A DNA stretch of 64,000 nucleotides. Origin: Streptomyces luteolus. Its GTDB lineage: Bacteria > Actinomycetota > Actinomycetes > Streptomycetales > Streptomycetaceae. Shown here piece by piece: positions 25,957-34,669 of this stretch; within the stretch, counting starts at the first letter, position 1; each line of letters begins with the position of its first letter. The position numbers and the translations under genes were made by a program. The DNA lies in contig NZ_JASCIS010000008.1 of assembly GCF_029968015.1 (NCBI RefSeq), positions 62,001 through 126,000 on the forward strand, read 5' to 3'. Under the pieces are notes generated by a model. The model was not told the DNA's origin. It did not search any database and worked only from the letters and a program-made list of their open reading frames with translations.

Positions 25957-27012
25957 TCAGGCCAGTCCGGCCCGCTCCAGCGCCTCGGTGCCCGCGCGCA
26001 GCGCGGCCAGCCGCTCGTCGAGCGTGAAGCCGGCCGGTGCGAGGGTCAGCGTCGTCACTCCGGCCTCCGCGTAGGCCTGCATGCGGTCGGCGATCCGCTC
26101 CACGGAGCCGAGCAGCGTGGTGGAGTCGATCAGCTGCTGCGGCACGGCGGCGGCCGCGCCGTCCTTGTCGCCGGACAGGTACTTGTCCTGGATCTCGGCG
26201 GCTTCCTTCTCGTACCCCATGCGCTGCGCGAGCTGGTTGTAGAAGTTCTGCTTGCGGCTGCCCATGCCGCCGACGTAGAGCGCGGTGTACGGGCGGAAGG
26301 TGTCGGCGAGGGCGCCCACAGCGCCGTCGTCGCCGAGCGCGAGCGGCAGCGTCGGGCACACGTCGAAGCCGTCCATCGTCAGCCCGGCCTTCTCGCGGCC
26401 CGCGCGGATGTGCTTGAGCGCGGTGTCCTCGATGTGCTCGGCGGCGGGAAAGATCAGCAGCGCGCCCTCGGCGATCTCGCCGGTCTGCTCCAGGTTCTTC
26501 GGGCCGATGGCCGCGATGTAGACCGGGATGTGCTCGCGGGCCGGATGCACGGTGAGCTTGATCGGCTTGCCGGGGCCGTCCGGCAGCGGCAGCGTCCAGT
26601 GCTCACCTTCGTACGAGAGACGCTCGCGGCTCATCGCCTTGCGGACGATGTCGACGTACTCGCGGGTGCGGGCCAGCGGCTTGTCGAACTTCACGCCGTA
26701 CCAGCCCTCGGAGACCTGCGGTCCGGATACGCCGAGGCCGAGGCGGAAGCGGCCGCCGGAGAGGGAGTCGAGGGTGGCCGCCGTCATGGCGGTCATCGCC
26801 GGCTGCCGGGCCGGGATCTGGAAGATCGCGGAGCCGACGTCGATGCGCTCCGTCTGGGCGGCGACCCAGGAGAGCACGGTCGCCGCGTCCGAGCCGTACG
26901 CCTCGGCCGCCCAGCAGACCGAGTAGCCGAGCTTGTCCGCCTCCTTGGCGACGGCGAGATTGTCCGCGTCCATCCCGGCGCCCCAGTAGCCGAGGTTGAT
27001 CCCGAGTCGCAT
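25957..27012 (-). CDS. LLM-class F420-dependent oxidoreductase
   Basis: 351 residues of the luciferase-like monooxygenase fold in its F420 branch. The N-terminus MRLGINLGYWGAGMDADNLAVAKEADKLGYSVCWAAEAYG, read in pieces, plus FRLGLGVSGPQVSEGWYG and PVYIAAIGPKNLEQTGEIAEG are typical of mycobacterial and Streptomyces F420 oxidoreductases. Substrate unknown. The promoter side carries the near-palindrome TTACCCATGAGTAA (27025-27038) only 13 bp from the start, a TetR-like site that probably controls it. Confidence 0.88.
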   Translation of the reverse strand: MRLGINLGYWGAGMDADNLAVAKEADKLGYSVCWAAEAYGSDAATVLSWVAAQTERIDVGSAIFQIPARQPAMTAMTAATLDSLSGGRFRLGLGVSGPQVSEGWYGVKFDKPLARTREYVDIVRKAMSRERLSYEGEHWTLPLPDGPGKPIKLTVHPAREHIPVYIAAIGPKNLEQTGEIAEGALLIFPAAEHIEDTALKHIRAGREKAGLTMDGFDVCPTLPLALGDDGAVGALADTFRPYTALYVGGMGSRKQNFYNQLAQRMGYEKEAAEIQDKYLSGDKDGAAAAVPQQLIDSTTLLGSVERIADRMQAYAEAGVTTLTLAPAGFTLDERLAALRAGTEALERAGLA

Positions 27013-27024
27013 GCGCCGAACCCC

Positions 27025-27038
27025 TTACCCATGAGTAA
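27025..27038. promoter_or_regulatory. TTAC...GTAA near-palindrome, candidate TetR-type operator
   Basis: TTACCCATGAGTAA reads TTACTCATGGGTAA on the other strand, differing from a perfect palindrome by one pair. It lies directly upstream of the LLM oxidoreductase start. Confidence 0.5.
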
Positions 27039-27166
27039 CGTGCCTGTTGTCCGGACTCTAGCGCGCCGTGGTGCGATCCGTCAGCGGGTGGTTCTCCACG
27101 GGCTCCGGCGAAGGGTTATCCACAGGCCCACCCGGGTTCGGCACGTGAGCAGTAACCTCAGCGCCC

Positions 27167-28150
27167 ATGGAGCAGAGGCATCTCGGCCGCACCGGCCTGC
27201 GCGTGTCCAGGATCGGCCTCGGCACCCTCACCTGGGGCCGTGACACCGACGAGCACGACGCCGCCCACCAGTTGAAGGTCTTCTGGGAGGCGGGCGGCAC
27301 GCTCGTCGACACGGCGGACGTGTACGGCGGGGGCGAGGCGGAGTACGTCCTGGGGCAGCTCGTCGAGGGATTGGTGCCCCGGCGTGACCTGGTCATCGCC
27401 ACCAAGGCGGGCAGCGTCCCCGATCCGGAGCGCCGCTTCGACGGTTCGCGCGGCCATCTGCTCGCTGCCCTGGACGCCTCGCTCCAGCGGCTCGGCACGG
27501 ACTACGTCGACCTGTGGCAGGTGCACGCCTTCGACGCGTCGACGCCCCTGGAGGAGACCTTGCAGGCCCTGGACATCGCGGTCTCCAGCGGCCGCGCCCG
27601 CTACGCCGGGGTGTCCAACTTCTGCGGCTGGCAGCTCGCCAAGGCCGCCACCTGGCAGCTCGCGGCCCCGGGCGCGCGCACCCGCCTGGCCAGTACGCAG
27701 ATGGAGTACTCGCTGCTGCAGCGCGGTGTGGAGCGGGAGGTGCTGCCGGCCGCGCTCGACCTGGGCGTCGGTCTGCTGCCCTCCTCGCCGCTCGGCCGGG
27801 GCGTGCTCACCGGCAAGTACCGCCACTCCACGCCCGCCGACTCGCGGGGCGCCTCCGAGCAGTTGGCGCCCTTCGTGGAGCCGTATCTCGACGAGGCGGC
27901 GGGCCGGGTGGTGGACGCGGTGGCGACGGCGGCGGACGGCCTCGCGGCCACACCGCTGCAGGTGGCCCTCGCGTGGGTGCGCGACCGGCCGGGGGTGGCC
28001 GCGCCGATCGTGGGCGCGCGCAACGCACAGCAGCTCACGGCCGCGTTGTCAGTGGAGAGCCTTAGTCTTCCTGACGAGATCTGCCGGGCTCTCGACGACG
28101 TGTCGGCGCCCGTGCACCGCTACCCCGACCAGGACTGGAGCACCCTGTGA
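27167..28150 (+). CDS. Aldo/keto reductase
   Basis: 327 residues, NADPH-dependent oxidoreductase with a TIM barrel. The catalytic tetrad positions are visible: DTADVYGGGEAE (Asp, Tyr), TKAGS (Lys) and DLWQVHAFD (His). The closing VAAPIVGARNAQQL is the cofactor-binding loop. Start ATG 27167. The stop overlaps the GTG of the next gene by 4 bp, so the RecD2-like protein is translated with it. Substrate unknown. Confidence 0.92.
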   Translation: MEQRHLGRTGLRVSRIGLGTLTWGRDTDEHDAAHQLKVFWEAGGTLVDTADVYGGGEAEYVLGQLVEGLVPRRDLVIATKAGSVPDPERRFDGSRGHLLAALDASLQRLGTDYVDLWQVHAFDASTPLEETLQALDIAVSSGRARYAGVSNFCGWQLAKAATWQLAAPGARTRLASTQMEYSLLQRGVEREVLPAALDLGVGLLPSSPLGRGVLTGKYRHSTPADSRGASEQLAPFVEPYLDEAAGRVVDAVATAADGLAATPLQVALAWVRDRPGVAAPIVGARNAQQLTAALSVESLSLPDEICRALDDVSAPVHRYPDQDWSTL

Positions 28151-30588
28151 GTACGGAGTCCGCCGCCCCGGACGAGACCGGCAGCACCACCCCCGAGCCG
28201 GCCGCGGAGGACGCCCTGCCCGAGACGCCCACGGAGGACGCCGCGGCCCCCGGCGGGGCGGCCCCCGGCGGGGCGGCCCCCGGCGGGGCGGCCCCCGGCG
28301 GGGGCGGCGCGGAGGGCTCGGACGGCGTCGAGGACGGCGCTGGGGAGGACGTTGCGGAGTCCTCCGCCGACGGCACCGACGGCACCGACGGCACCGACGG
28401 CACCGAGGAGGAAGCCGCCGCCCAACCCTCCGAAGCCGAGGCCGAGTTGACCGCCCAGCGGGAGCTCAGGGAGCGGATCGAGCGGCGCAAGGCCGAGCGG
28501 GACGCCCCGATCGAGAGCGGCACGAAACTCAGCGGCACGGCGGCCGACCTCCTGGCCGCCGTCCGCGCCGTGGAGAGCGGCGAGAAGCCGGCCGGAGCGG
28601 TCTTCGAGCCCGAGTCCGCACCCCGCCGCCCGGCCCCCGAGCCGGTCCGCGGGCCCGAGCGCCCGGCGCCGGTGAGCACCCCCGCGGGCCCCGCCGCCGA
28701 GGCCGTGGACGCGGTCCGCGCGGTCCTCACCGAAGGCGGTGCTCCCGCCGTGCTCGCCGAGCAGACGGCCACGGCCCTGGGCGACGGCGCCGAGGCCGTG
28801 CTGCGCGAGGACCCCTGGCAGCTCCTCCGGGTCACGGGCGTGCGCCCGGAGCAGGCCGACGGCTTCGCCCGCGCCCTGCTCGGCGACGCCTGCCGTCCGG
28901 ACGACGAGCGCCGCGACCGCGCGGTCGCCGTCTGGCTCCTGGAGCAGGCGGCCGTCGCCGGCCACACCGCTCTGGACGCCCCGGCGCTCGAATCCACGCT
29001 CGGGCGGTACGGCGTGGCGGACGCCGACGCCGCCGTCCAGAGCGCGATCGCCGAGGGTGACCTGCTGGTCTTCCAGGACGCCCTGGAGAGCGCCCCGGGC
29101 GGCCCGCCCGCCCCCGCCGCCGCAGCACCCGAGCGCGAGGTCGAGGGCGAGGGCGAGGAGGCGGAAGAGCAGGAGCGCCCGGTCCGTGTCCTCGTCGGCC
29201 TCGAGCGCTACGCCATGGCGGAGGAGAGCCTCGCCGACGGCCTGGCCAGGGTGCTCAACTCCCTTGCCAAGGAGGAGAGTCCGCAGCAGTCCGCCCTGCT
29301 CGCGGCGGCCGGTTCCGCTCGCGGTTCGACGGCCGAGCTGATCCGTGCCGTCGCGGGCTCCAGCCTCGTCCTGCACACCGGAGGCGAGGAGGCCCGCGCC
29401 GAGCCCGCCGCCCTGGTGGCCGCCGCCGCAGCCGCCGGACTCCGGGTCTGCGCCGCCTCCCACACCCCGTACGGGAAGAGGACGTTCCGGCAGGCCATCG
29501 CCGCACGAACCGGTGCGGCACCCGGGTCCGCGGGGGCCGGGTCCGCGGGGGCCGGGTCCGCGGAGGCCGGGTCCACGCCGGGCGGGTCCACGCCGGGCGG
29601 CACCGCGGCAGGCGCCGCCGTGACCGTCGCCGAGTTGCTCTCCGGCGCGGAGGGCCCCGGCCGGGACGCCGAGGGCGCGTTCGACCTTGACCTGCTCGTG
29701 CTGCTCGACGCCCCGCAGCTGGACGTCGAGGGCGCGGCGATGCTCGTGGAGTCGCTGCCCGACGGTGCCCGGCTCGTGCTGAGCGGCGATCCGGGGACGC
29801 TGTGGTCGGCGGGCCCGGGGCGGGTCTTCGCCGATCTCCTCGGCGCCCGCGTCTGCCCCGTGGTGGTCTCGCGCGTCCCGGACGAGGGCCCGATCGGCGA
29901 GCTGGTCTCCGGCATCGGCATCGGCGAGCTGAACCAAGTGGCCGCGCCGGACAAGGAAGTTGTGATCGTCCCGGTGCGGGACGCGGGCGAGGCCGTGCAC
30001 CGTACGGTGCAGCTCGTCGCCGAGTCGGTGCCCCGCGCCTTCGGCCTGCCCGCCGGCGCCACGCAGGTGATCACCGTGGGCCACGGCGGCGCCGCGGGCA
30101 CCCGCGCGCTGAACGCCGCGCTGAAGGAGCGGCTCAACCCCGGCCCCGGCCGCTTCGGCGGCTTCGACCCCGGCGACCGGATCGCGTACTCCCCGGCGCC
30201 CGGCCGCACCGTCCTCGGCCAGGTGGTCCGGGCCGACGCGGACGGGCTGCACGTGGAGTGCGAGGGCAGACCGCTCGTCGTCCGCAAGGACCGGGTGGAG
30301 CAGGCCGTACGGCACGGCTGGGCGCTGACCGCTCAGCAGGCCGTCGGACAGCGCTGGCCCGCAGCCGTCGTCGTCCTGCCCGGTGACGCGGCCCAGGGGC
30401 TGACCAGAGCGTGGGTCTACACCGCGTTCGGGCGGGGCGAGCGGCATCTGTCGGTGGTGCACGGCGTGGAGCAGGCCCTCCCGCGCGCCGTGGCGGAGCG
30501 CCCGGCGAAGCCGCGTACGACCCGGCTGCAGACGCTGTTGCGTACGCAGGTCCCCGCGCCCGAGGCCACACCGGCCCAGGACGCCTGA
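28147..30588 (+). CDS. RecD2-like helix-hairpin-helix protein with decayed helicase motifs
   Basis: 813 residues. Residues 1-150 are low-complexity with APGGA and DGT tandem repeats, then a charged helix. A helix-hairpin-helix region around residues 180-320 (EDPWQLLRVTGVRPEQADGFARALLG) matches the N-terminal domain of RecD2. The remainder follows RecD2 motif by motif with key residues missing: AGSARGST (about 388-395) in place of GGPGTGKST, LLDAPQ (Asp521-Ala522) in place of the DE box, SGDPGTLW (about 546) for motif III, and WVYTAFGRGER (about 757) for motif VI. I infer a DNA-binding protein without ATPase activity. Coupled to the aldo/keto reductase by GTGA. Confidence 0.8.
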   Translation: MSTESAAPDETGSTTPEPAAEDALPETPTEDAAAPGGAAPGGAAPGGAAPGGGGAEGSDGVEDGAGEDVAESSADGTDGTDGTDGTEEEAAAQPSEAEAELTAQRELRERIERRKAERDAPIESGTKLSGTAADLLAAVRAVESGEKPAGAVFEPESAPRRPAPEPVRGPERPAPVSTPAGPAAEAVDAVRAVLTEGGAPAVLAEQTATALGDGAEAVLREDPWQLLRVTGVRPEQADGFARALLGDACRPDDERRDRAVAVWLLEQAAVAGHTALDAPALESTLGRYGVADADAAVQSAIAEGDLLVFQDALESAPGGPPAPAAAAPEREVEGEGEEAEEQERPVRVLVGLERYAMAEESLADGLARVLNSLAKEESPQQSALLAAAGSARGSTAELIRAVAGSSLVLHTGGEEARAEPAALVAAAAAAGLRVCAASHTPYGKRTFRQAIAARTGAAPGSAGAGSAGAGSAEAGSTPGGSTPGGTAAGAAVTVAELLSGAEGPGRDAEGAFDLDLLVLLDAPQLDVEGAAMLVESLPDGARLVLSGDPGTLWSAGPGRVFADLLGARVCPVVVSRVPDEGPIGELVSGIGIGELNQVAAPDKEVVIVPVRDAGEAVHRTVQLVAESVPRAFGLPAGATQVITVGHGGAAGTRALNAALKERLNPGPGRFGGFDPGDRIAYSPAPGRTVLGQVVRADADGLHVECEGRPLVVRKDRVEQAVRHGWALTAQQAVGQRWPAAVVVLPGDAAQGLTRAWVYTAFGRGERHLSVVHGVEQALPRAVAERPAKPRTTRLQTLLRTQVPAPEATPAQDA
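28247..28306. repeat. 15-bp in-frame tandem repeat (APGGA)n
   Basis: About four copies of a CCCCCGGCGGGGCGG unit in the low-complexity head of the RecD2-like gene. A 9-bp GACGGCACC repeat (DGT)4 follows near 28368-28405. Confidence 0.85.
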
Positions 30589-30602
30589 CCCCGCACGCAC
30601 GG

Positions 30603-30635
30603 GGGCGCCCGACGGGAAGAACCCGTCGGGCGCCC
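30603..30635 (+). terminator. Strong hairpin terminator
   Basis: Perfect 14-bp arms GGGCGCCCGACGGG and CCCGTCGGGCGCCC around AAGAA, between convergent genes. Confidence 0.85.
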
Positions 30636-30695
30636 GGCCGTGACCGACGGCAGGCGGTGAGATGCCAGGCGCGGTGAGGACGCCCGGCGTCGGCC

Positions 30696-31406
30696 TCAGG
30701 CGAGCCCGTCGACCTCCTGCGATGTCGTACGGGCGGCTCTGCCGCGGCCTGCTGCGGGGCGGGTTTCGTCCACGTCGTCGTCCAGGTCCTCGTCGAAGAC
30801 CGAGCTGACGTCGAAGCGGCACACGATCTGCTGCGGGTCGGCCTGCTCGAACGGCGCGTCCAGCCACTCCCCCGGTTCGGCCGGCTCGTCCGCGGCCGCC
30901 ACCCACAGCGTGGAGTCGCCCTCCTCCAGGCCGAACTCCTTGTGCCGCGAGGCGATTTCGTCTGGTTCGAACTCGCCGAAGAGCACACCGAGCGCGGCGT
31001 GCACGCTGTGGCCCACGACCCCGGCGGCCGAGGGCTCGCCCGCGGCGGTGTCGGTGTCCAGATCCGCGACGCGCTGTGCCTGTGCCCGCAGCCGCTGCGG
31101 CTCGATCACGGTGTAGTCCCGGCGGATCAGCACGCTCACCGCGTTCGGCTCCTCCGGCCCGGTGTACGGCGGCAGGCCGTCCTCCGCGCCCGGGATCTCG
31201 AAGGGTGTGACCTCGTCGTAGGCGTCGTAGAGCAGTTCGTCGTACACCTCCGCCGCCGCGGCCAGCTGGTTGAACGCCTCATGGACGCCCGAGTCGTCCT
31301 CCCCCGACCTCCGCTCGACGGCCGCCAGGTGGGCGTCGAGCGCGGCCTTGACCGCCTCGGCGGCGGCACGTACCTCGGCAGCTGTGGGCTGCGCAGCATC
31401 AGACAT
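30696..31406 (-). CDS. Conserved acidic protein of unknown function
   Basis: 236 residues from ATG 31406. The N-terminal third is helical and alanine-rich (EVRAAAEAVKAALDAHLAAVERR), the rest acidic, with VSVLIRRDYTVIEPQRLRAQAQRVADLD and the closing FDVSSVFDEDLDDDVDETRP. No membrane segment, signal peptide or catalytic motif visible. I do not recognise a characterised family. I believe a protein of this type is generally found near the chaplin locus in Streptomyces. Divergent from the DUF5703 gene. Confidence 0.75.
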   Translation of the reverse strand: MSDAAQPTAAEVRAAAEAVKAALDAHLAAVERRSGEDDSGVHEAFNQLAAAAEVYDELLYDAYDEVTPFEIPGAEDGLPPYTGPEEPNAVSVLIRRDYTVIEPQRLRAQAQRVADLDTDTAAGEPSAAGVVGHSVHAALGVLFGEFEPDEIASRHKEFGLEEGDSTLWVAAADEPAEPGEWLDAPFEQADPQQIVCRFDVSSVFDEDLDDDVDETRPAAGRGRAARTTSQEVDGLA

Positions 31407-31453
31407 AGTGCAGACGCTATCCGTACCGGGGCGCTGCCCGCACAATAGATGCG

Positions 31454-31642
31454 ATGCCGGAATACGAATTTGTCGATGTGTATGTGCCGCGCGGGGTGTC
31501 CCGCAAGGAAGCGACGCGACTACTGACGGACCACGCGGAGTACGGACACTGGGAGTTGGACCGACTGAGCCTGCGCAGGGACGGCAGCCGAAAGGTGCGG
31601 TTGCGCCGCCGGATCATCCGGCAGGTGCGCGCCACCTGGTGA
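31454..31642 (+). CDS. DUF5703 family small protein
   Basis: 62 residues, MPEYEFVDVYVPRGVSRKEATRLL at the start and a strongly basic tail (RDGSRKVRLRRRIIRQVRATW). Matches the small DUF5703 family of actinobacteria. Function unknown. The basic tail suggests binding to nucleic acid or membrane, which is only inference. Confidence 0.8.
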   Translation: MPEYEFVDVYVPRGVSRKEATRLLTDHAEYGHWELDRLSLRRDGSRKVRLRRRIIRQVRATW

Positions 31643-31721
31643 GGCCGCTGGGCAGGAGCCGCCGGACCTGAGGTGCATGGCGCAAGGAGCTGCCTGACGT
31701 AAGGCCGCCGGACATGCGAAC

Positions 31722-31754
31722 GGAGTGGGTGCCGTCCTTGACGGCGCCCACTCC
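31722..31754. terminator. Hairpin between DUF5703 gene and chpC
   Basis: GGAGTGGGTGCCGTC pairs with GACGGCGCCCACTCC across CTT, one mismatch, serving the two convergent genes. Confidence 0.8.
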
Positions 31755-31775
31755 GTCGTCGTGCTCCCGGGGGCG

Positions 31776-32516
31776 TCAGGCGCGCACGCGGGCCCTGCGG
31801 TACAGCACGGTGCCGGCGAGCAGCATGCCCGCACCCACCGGAACCGCCACACCGAGCGGCAGCTCACTGCCGGTCTGCGCGAGTACCTCGGTCTCCTCGA
31901 CCGGCTTCACGAGCTGGGTCTTCGGCTCGTTCGGCGGCTTGCCGGGCTCCTCCGCGACCGGGTCGCGGGGGTCCTGCGGCTTGACGGGGACCTCGGGAAC
32001 CTCCTTGTCCGGAGGCGCGACCTCCCCGTTGCCGCAGTCGTTGCCCAGGGTGGGGTTGAGAGCACCGACAACCGAGACGCCGTTCCCGCAGGCGTTGACC
32101 GGCGCCTCGACGGGGGCCTGGACGTTGTTGCCGGAGAGCACGCCGGGTGAGCCGGAGGTGACACCTTCGGCGGTCGCTCCGCCGCCCGATCCGTGCTCGG
32201 AACCGCTGCCGCCCTCGCCGTAACCGCCGCCCTTGCCGGAACCGCGGCCGTGGTCGGACGAACTGCCGCCTCGCTTGGAGGAGTTGCTGCAGTCGTTGCC
32301 GGCCGCCGGGTTGAGGAGGCCGACGACGTTCACGGTGTTGCCGCAGACGTTGACCGGCACCTCGATCGGTGCCTGAACGCTGTTCCCGGAGGCGACGCCG
32401 GGCGACCCATGGGCGCCGCCCTTGGCGCCCGAGTCGGCGTGTGCGTAGCCGGTGACGGCGAGGACGCCGGACGCGGCCGCCACGGTGATCAGGCCTTTAC
32501 GCGTGACCTGTCGCAT
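31776..32516 (-). CDS. chpC: Long chaplin with two chaplin domains and a sortase signal
   Basis: Cell-wall-anchored amyloid-forming surfactant protein needed for aerial hyphae. 246 residues: signal peptide 1-27 (cleavage near AHA-DSG), chaplin domain 1 at about 36-76 with Cys58 and Cys76, a Gly/Ser-rich spacer with three SxxHG-like stretches, chaplin domain 2 at about 121-161 with Cys143 and Cys161, and a Pro/Lys/Glu wall-spanning region. It ends with the sorting signal LAQTG (212-216), a hydrophobic helix and RRARVRA. Known family: long chaplins ChpA-C. The name ChpC rests on the adjacent chpH, as in S. coelicolor. Expression is expected to be developmental (BldN in S. coelicolor). Confidence 0.92.
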   Translation of the reverse strand: MRQVTRKGLITVAAASGVLAVTGYAHADSGAKGGAHGSPGVASGNSVQAPIEVPVNVCGNTVNVVGLLNPAAGNDCSNSSKRGGSSSDHGRGSGKGGGYGEGGSGSEHGSGGGATAEGVTSGSPGVLSGNNVQAPVEAPVNACGNGVSVVGALNPTLGNDCGNGEVAPPDKEVPEVPVKPQDPRDPVAEEPGKPPNEPKTQLVKPVEETEVLAQTGSELPLGVAVPVGAGMLLAGTVLYRRARVRA

Positions 32517-32589
32517 AGGTACTTCCCTGTCTTGGAACTACTGGGAACGCGCACGCCCCACAGCGGAACGTGCGCCGAATGCCCAACAG

Positions 32590-32618
32590 CCCCGGAGCGC
32601 ATGGCGCACACTCCGGGG
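32590..32618 (-). terminator. Hairpin between chpH and chpC
   Basis: CCCCGGAG and CTCCGGGG arms around a 13-nt loop downstream of chpH. It suggests separate transcription of the two chaplin genes. Confidence 0.65.
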
Positions 32619-32657
32619 CCACGGACTCAACCCCTCAAGGGGTGAGGCACATACAGA

Positions 32658-32891
32658 TCACTTGTTGATGCAGGTGTTGCCGAAGGTGGGGTTCAGCAGC
32701 CCGATCACGGAGACCGTGTTGCCGCACGCGTTCACCGGCACGTGCACGGGCACCTGGATCACGTTGCCCGAGACCACGCCCGGGGACTTGACGGCAGCGC
32801 CCTGAGCACCGGCGTCGGCGACGGCGATACCCGCGCCGGCGAGCACCAGACCACCGGTGGCAGCCGCAGCAGCGACGACCTTCTTGATCAT
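32658..32891 (-). CDS. chpH: Short secreted chaplin
   Basis: 77 residues: signal peptide to about residue 26 (IAVA-DAGAQ), then a single chaplin domain with Cys56 and Cys74, ending GNTCINK. The SPGVVSGNVIQVPVHVPVNACGNTV core, taken in parts, is close to ChpH. Short chaplins form the amyloid rodlet layer of aerial hyphae and spores and can be displayed via the long chaplins. AAGGAGG sits seven bases before ATG 32891. Adjacent to chpC. Confidence 0.94.
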   Translation of the reverse strand: MIKKVVAAAAATGGLVLAGAGIAVADAGAQGAAVKSPGVVSGNVIQVPVHVPVNACGNTVSVIGLLNPTFGNTCINK

Positions 32892-33060
32892 TATTCCTCC
32901 TTGTTGGCAATGCAGTCCCAGCCGCGGACTGCATCACCTGTAACGAGGAGAGGTGACGGGGGCTACGACCGAACAGCCCCATTCACCCGTTTCAGTCAAC
33001 TGCGCACACGCAGACGATTCTTGACGCGAGCGCGACGCCTTCCGGAGGGCGCCAGGAGGC

Positions 33061-33120
33061 GTCACGAGACGTCACGAAGGCATCACGAGACGTCACGAGG
33101 CATCACGAGGCATCACGAAG
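33061..33120. repeat. 10-bp tandem repeat at the 3' end of the M20 peptidase gene
   Basis: TCACGA recurs at 33062, 33072, 33083, 33093, 33103 and 33113 in 10-11 bp steps. The last unit contains the peptidase stop codon on the minus strand. It lies in the 221-bp gap upstream of chpH, where no other feature is evident. Confidence 0.85.
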
Positions 33121-34447
33121 CGTCGATGAACCGGTCGAGGACGCGCACGCCGAACTTGAGGCCGTCCACCGGAACCCGCTCGTCCACGCCGTGGAACATG
33201 CCCGCGAAGTCCAGCTCCGGCGGCAGCTGCAGCGGCGCGAAGCCGAAGCAGCGGATACCGAGGTCGTCGAAGGACTTGGCGTCGGTTCCGCCGGAGAGCA
33301 TGTACGGCACGGCCCGCGCGATCGGGTCCTCCGCCTTGAGGGCGCTCTGCATGGCGTCGACGAGCTTGCCGTCGAAGTCGGTCTCCAGGGCCTTGTCGGC
33401 GTGCACGTCCTCGCGCTGCACGCGCGGGCCGAGGAGGCGGTCGAGGTCGGCCAGGAACTCCTGCTCGTAGCCGGGCAGGAAGCGGCCATCGACGTGGGCG
33501 GTGGCCTGGCCGGGGATGACGTTCACCTTGTAGCCCGCGCCGAGCATGGTGGGGGCGGCGGAGTTCTTCAGCGTCGCGCCGACCATCTTGGCGATGCCGC
33601 CGAGCTTGGCGAGCGTCTCGTCCATGTTCTCCGGGTCGAGCTCGGTGCCGAGGGCGTCGGAGAGCTCGTCGAGGAAGGAGCGGACGGTCTTGGTGACGCG
33701 GATCGGCCAGTTGTGCCGGCCGAGGCGGCCGACGGCCTCGCAGAGTTCGGTGATGGCGTTGTCGGTATTGGTCATGGAGCCGTGGCCCGCCGTGCCGTCC
33801 ACGGTGAGCCGCATCCAGTGCATGCCCTTCTGGGCGGTCTCGACGAGGTAGAGGCGGAGGTTCTCGTTCACGGTGAAGGAGAAGCCGCCGACCTCGCCGA
33901 TCGCCTCGGTGACGCCCTCGAAGAGGTCCGGGTGCTGGTCGACGAGGTAGCGCGCTCCGTACGTACCGCCGGCCTCCTCGTCCGCGAGGAAGGCGAGCAC
34001 GATGTCGCGCGGGGGCTTGCGGCCGCTGCGCAGCCGGTCGCGTACGACCGCGAGGGTCATCGCGTCCATGTCCTTCATGTCGACCGCGCCCCGGCCCCAG
34101 ACACAGCCGTCGGCGATCTCGCCGGAGAAGGGGTGGTGGGTCCAGTCCTGCGCGTTGGCCGGTACGACGTCGGTGTGGCCGTGGATCAGCAGCGCGGGCT
34201 TGGACGGGTCCTCGCCCTCGATGCGGGCGACGGTCGAGGCACGGCCCTGGTGGGACTCGAAGATCTTCGGTTCGAGGCCGACCTCGGCGAGCTTCTCCGC
34301 CACGTACTCGGCGGCCTTGCGCTCGCCCGGCCCCGAGTGGTCGCCGTAGTTGCTGGTGTCGATACGGATCAGGTCCCGGCAGAGGTCGACGACCTCGTCC
34401 TCGCCGGAGACCGACGGTGCCTTCTCGCCCCTGCTCGACTCGCTCAC
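33113..34447 (-). CDS. M20/M25/M40-family metallopeptidase
   Basis: Cytosolic zinc aminoacylase or dipeptidase-type enzyme, 444 residues. Metal site segments in order: LLIHGHTDVVPA (His and catalytic Asp), WGRGAVDMKDMDAM (bridging Asp), FLADEEAGGTYGARYL (general-base Glu pair), and a C-terminal His in GMFHGVDERVP. The dimerisation domain sits in the middle. Natural substrate unknown. It ends in a 10-bp repeat tract. Next to the tRNA gene, opposite strand. Confidence 0.93.
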   Translation of the reverse strand: MSESSRGEKAPSVSGEDEVVDLCRDLIRIDTSNYGDHSGPGERKAAEYVAEKLAEVGLEPKIFESHQGRASTVARIEGEDPSKPALLIHGHTDVVPANAQDWTHHPFSGEIADGCVWGRGAVDMKDMDAMTLAVVRDRLRSGRKPPRDIVLAFLADEEAGGTYGARYLVDQHPDLFEGVTEAIGEVGGFSFTVNENLRLYLVETAQKGMHWMRLTVDGTAGHGSMTNTDNAITELCEAVGRLGRHNWPIRVTKTVRSFLDELSDALGTELDPENMDETLAKLGGIAKMVGATLKNSAAPTMLGAGYKVNVIPGQATAHVDGRFLPGYEQEFLADLDRLLGPRVQREDVHADKALETDFDGKLVDAMQSALKAEDPIARAVPYMLSGGTDAKSFDDLGIRCFGFAPLQLPPELDFAGMFHGVDERVPVDGLKFGVRVLDRFIDAS

Positions 34448-34669
34448 GCTGCTTCCTCCCGAGTTGCCGCTGCTGGTCCCTCACATCCTCGCGCGCCGAC
34501 CCCGCTCGCCCCAAGGCAGGGCACCGCCCGCAATGCGCCGTTCATGGCCGGGCGGGGGTGGGGCAGGGATGGGCCGGGGGTGGGCCGGGAGTGGGCCGGG
34601 GGTGTGATCAGGGCACCCCGAATGTTTGCTATGGTTTTCCACGTCGCCGCGGGAAACCGCGGGTCACCG

